DNA of 64,000 nucleotides. Source: Hydractinia symbiolongicarpus. Taxonomy: Eukaryota; Cnidaria; Hydrozoa; Anthoathecata; Hydractiniidae. This document shows positions 62,570 to 64,000 of this stretch, one piece after another; positions within the stretch are counted from its first letter, which is position 1, and each line of letters starts with the position of its first letter. The translations under genes and the position numbers were made by a program. The stretch covers positions 21,866,001 through 21,930,000 of the forward strand of contig NC_079888.1 of NCBI RefSeq assembly GCF_029227915.1. The letters run 5' to 3'. The notes under the pieces are model-generated. The model was not told the DNA's origin, did no database searches, and saw only the letters and a program-made list of their open reading frames with translations.

Positions 62570-64000
62570 GAAATGAGTTTACTCCCTAGGTACTTTCCTT
62601 GTATACTTTTGTCTATACGGGCCGAGTCCGGGGTTTACGGGAAATGGCGGGTTTTCGTTTGCCGTCGATTAAAATTCTTTTATTCAGCGTCTCATCAAAA
62701 ATGAAAACATTTTTAAAAACTACAAGTCTCATACGTTTTAGTGGTGAAAAAATAATTTTAAAAATCGTTCGGGAAATGGGTTTACTACCTGGGTACTTTC
62801 TTTGTATACTCTTGACTATGCGGGCCGAGTCCGGGATTTACGGGAAATCGCGGGTTTTCGTGTGCCGGCGATTAAACCTCTTTTATTCAGCGTCTCATCA
62901 AAAATGAAAACACTTTTGAAAACTCCAAGTCTCATGCGTTTTAGTGGTGACAAAATAATTTAAAAAATCGTTTGGGAAATGAGTTTACTCCCTGGGTACT
63001 TTCTTTGTATACATTCGACTATACGGGCCAAGCCCGGGATTTAAGGGAAATCGCGGGTTTTCGTTTGCCGGCGATTAAACCCCTTTTATTAAGCGTCTCA
63101 TCAAAAATAAAAACATTTTTAAAAACTACAAGTCTTCTGCGTTTTAGTGGTGAAAAAATAATTTAAAAAATCGTTCAGGAAATGAGTTTACTCACAGGGT
63201 ACTTTCTTTGTATACATTCGACTATACGGGCCAAGCCCGGGATTTACGGGAAATCGCGGGTTTTCGTTTGCCGGCGATTTAACCCCTTTCATAAAGCGTC
63301 TCATCAAAAATGAAAACATTTCTGAAAACTACAAGTCTTATAGGTTTTAGTGGTGAAAAAATAATTTAAAAAATCGTTCGGGAAATGAGTTTACTCCCTG
63401 GGTACTTTCTTTGTATACTTTTGACTATACGGGCCGAGTCCGGGGTTTACGGGAAATGGCGGGTTTTCGTTTGCCGTCGATTAAAATTCTTTTATTCAGC
63501 GTCTCATCAAAAATGAAAACATTTTTAAAAACTACAAGTCTCATACGTTTTAGTGGTGAAAAAATAATTTTAAAAATCGTTCGGGAAATGAGTTTACTAC
63601 CTGGGTACTTTCTTTGTATACTCTTGACTATGCGGGCCGAGTTCGGGATTTACGGGAAATCGCGGGTTTTCGTGTGCCGGCGATTAAACCTCCTTTATTC
63701 AGCGTCTCATCAAAAATGAAAACACTTTTGAAAACTACAAGTCTCATGCGTTTTAGTGGTGACAAAATAATTTAAAAAATCGTTTGGGAAATGAGTTTAC
63801 TCCCTGGGTACTTTCTTTGTATACATTCGACTATACGGGCCAAGCCCGGGATTTAAGGGAAATCGCGGGTTTTCGTTTGCCGGCGATTAAACCCCTTTTA
63901 TTAAGCGTCTCATCAAAAATAAAAACATTTTTAAAAACTACAAGTCTTATGCGTTTTAGTGGTGAAAAAATAATTTAAAAAATCGTTCAGGAAATGAGTT
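62570..64000. repeat. 4-mer higher-order repeat, 812 bp, cut by the window end
   Basis: Markers repeat at 812 bp: GCCGTCGATTAAAATTC (near 62,661 and 63,473), TTTACTACCTGGG, ACTCTTGACTATGCGGG, TCGTGTGCCGG, and GGGATTTAAGGG with CCCCTTTTATTAAGC. Copy 1 is about 62,570-63,381 and copy 2 runs off the window. Copies differ at a few bases (CCCTAGGTAC against CCCTGGGTAC, GAGTCCGGG against GAGTTCGGG, CTTCTGCG against CTTATGCG). Confidence 0.86.

Larger units (their letters stand above)
1..64000. repeat. Tandem satellite array, ~203-bp monomer, ~314 copies
   Basis: Every line of the window aligns to one ~203-bp unit in a single orientation. Conserved landmarks in order are GTTTACTCCCTGGGTAC, GTATAC, ACTATACGGGCC, a CGGGAAATCGCGGG core, TTTGCCGGCGATTAAAC, CGTCTCATCAAAAATG, AAACTACAAGTCTCATGCG, TTTAGTGGTGAAAA and TAATTTAAAAAATCGTT. 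The phase mark runs from 71 to about 63,998, giving about 314 units of mean 202.9 bp after removing three 75-bp insertions. There is no insertion of unrelated DNA, no inversion and no unique spacer. Both ends are cut inside monomers. Length and HOR organisation are those of eukaryotic centromeric or pericentromeric satellites. That role is inferred, not shown. The family and species are not recognised. Confidence 0.97.

Noticed and set aside
1-64000. Numerous short open reading frames (60-122 codons) on both strands starting at ATG in GAAATGAGTT or AAAAATGAAAAC, or on the minus strand
   Set aside because: The same peptides recur at repeat spacing, and the frame shifts with each 203-bp copy. 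Stops and starts come and go by single-base variants. There is no recognisable domain. I treat them as by-products of sparse stops in the satellite.
1-64000. CRISPR array (regular repeats with spacers)
   Set aside because: There are no unique spacers. The entire ~203-bp unit is repeated, far longer than a CRISPR repeat-spacer unit, and variation is point-like.
1-64000. Genuine CENP-B box at TTCGTTTGCCGGCGATT or CATTCGACTATACGGG
   Set aside because: The first keeps only TTCG and lacks the central A and the CGGG. The second has both blocks but six instead of seven bases between them. Only the second is kept, as a near miss.
1-64000. Telomeric repeats, tRNA, rRNA or 5S-like internal promoters
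   Set aside because: No TTAGGG-type runs, no A/B-box pair and no rRNA-like segment were seen. CCCTAGG occurs only as a point variant of CCCTGGG.

Overview
The whole 64-kb window is one uninterrupted tandem satellite DNA array. I see no gene, RNA gene, transposon, CRISPR array or other non-satellite sequence in it. The unit is about 203 bp (usually 202-204) and all copies run in the same orientation. Using the conserved GTTTACTCCC as a phase mark, the first copy starts at 71 and the last at about 63,998. That gives about 314 full monomers averaging 202.9 bp, after allowing for three monomers enlarged by 75 bp. Both window ends fall inside the array, so its true length is unknown.

A homogeneous head-to-tail array of nucleosome-sized monomers with multi-monomer higher-order repeats (HORs) is typical of eukaryotic centromeric or pericentromeric heterochromatin. 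I do not recognise the satellite family or the species. A hand count on a typical monomer gives 78 G+C of 203 (38%). A GC-rich core (about 62% over 50 bp) is followed by an AT-rich half (about 23% over 70 bp). There are 12 CpGs against about 7.5 expected, so CpG is not depleted.

Layout from left to right: 1-5,350 is built on a 608-bp 3-mer and also holds three 278-bp monomers with an internal 75-bp duplication. 5,350-7,672 is a 1,218-bp 6-mer. 7,673-15,500 is more irregular, with a 610-bp 3-mer at 9,861-11,080 and dispersed 2.4-kb and 3.9-kb similarities. 15,500-18,270 is a 1,015-bp 5-mer. 19,810-22,800 is a 1,624-bp 8-mer. 27,135-46,000 is the most homogenised part, with large tandem duplications that look identical or nearly so: 2,229-bp period with an inserted 609-bp 3-mer, 2,639-bp 13-mer, 2,232-bp 11-mer and 2,839-bp 14-mer. 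46,140-51,800 is a more diverged 2,838-bp 14-mer. 53,800-64,000 returns to short HORs (1,421, 812, 1,217 and 812 bp).

The many open reading frames of 60-166 codons on both strands are products of the repeat itself. Stops are sparse in three frames of the monomer, and a 203-bp period shifts frame at every copy. I annotate no CDS. The points most worth a second look are the nested, differently phased HORs whose duplication order can be read from shared SNPs, two perfect inverted repeats per monomer, a near-miss to the CENP-B box, the 75-bp intra-monomer duplication, and CpG enrichment.
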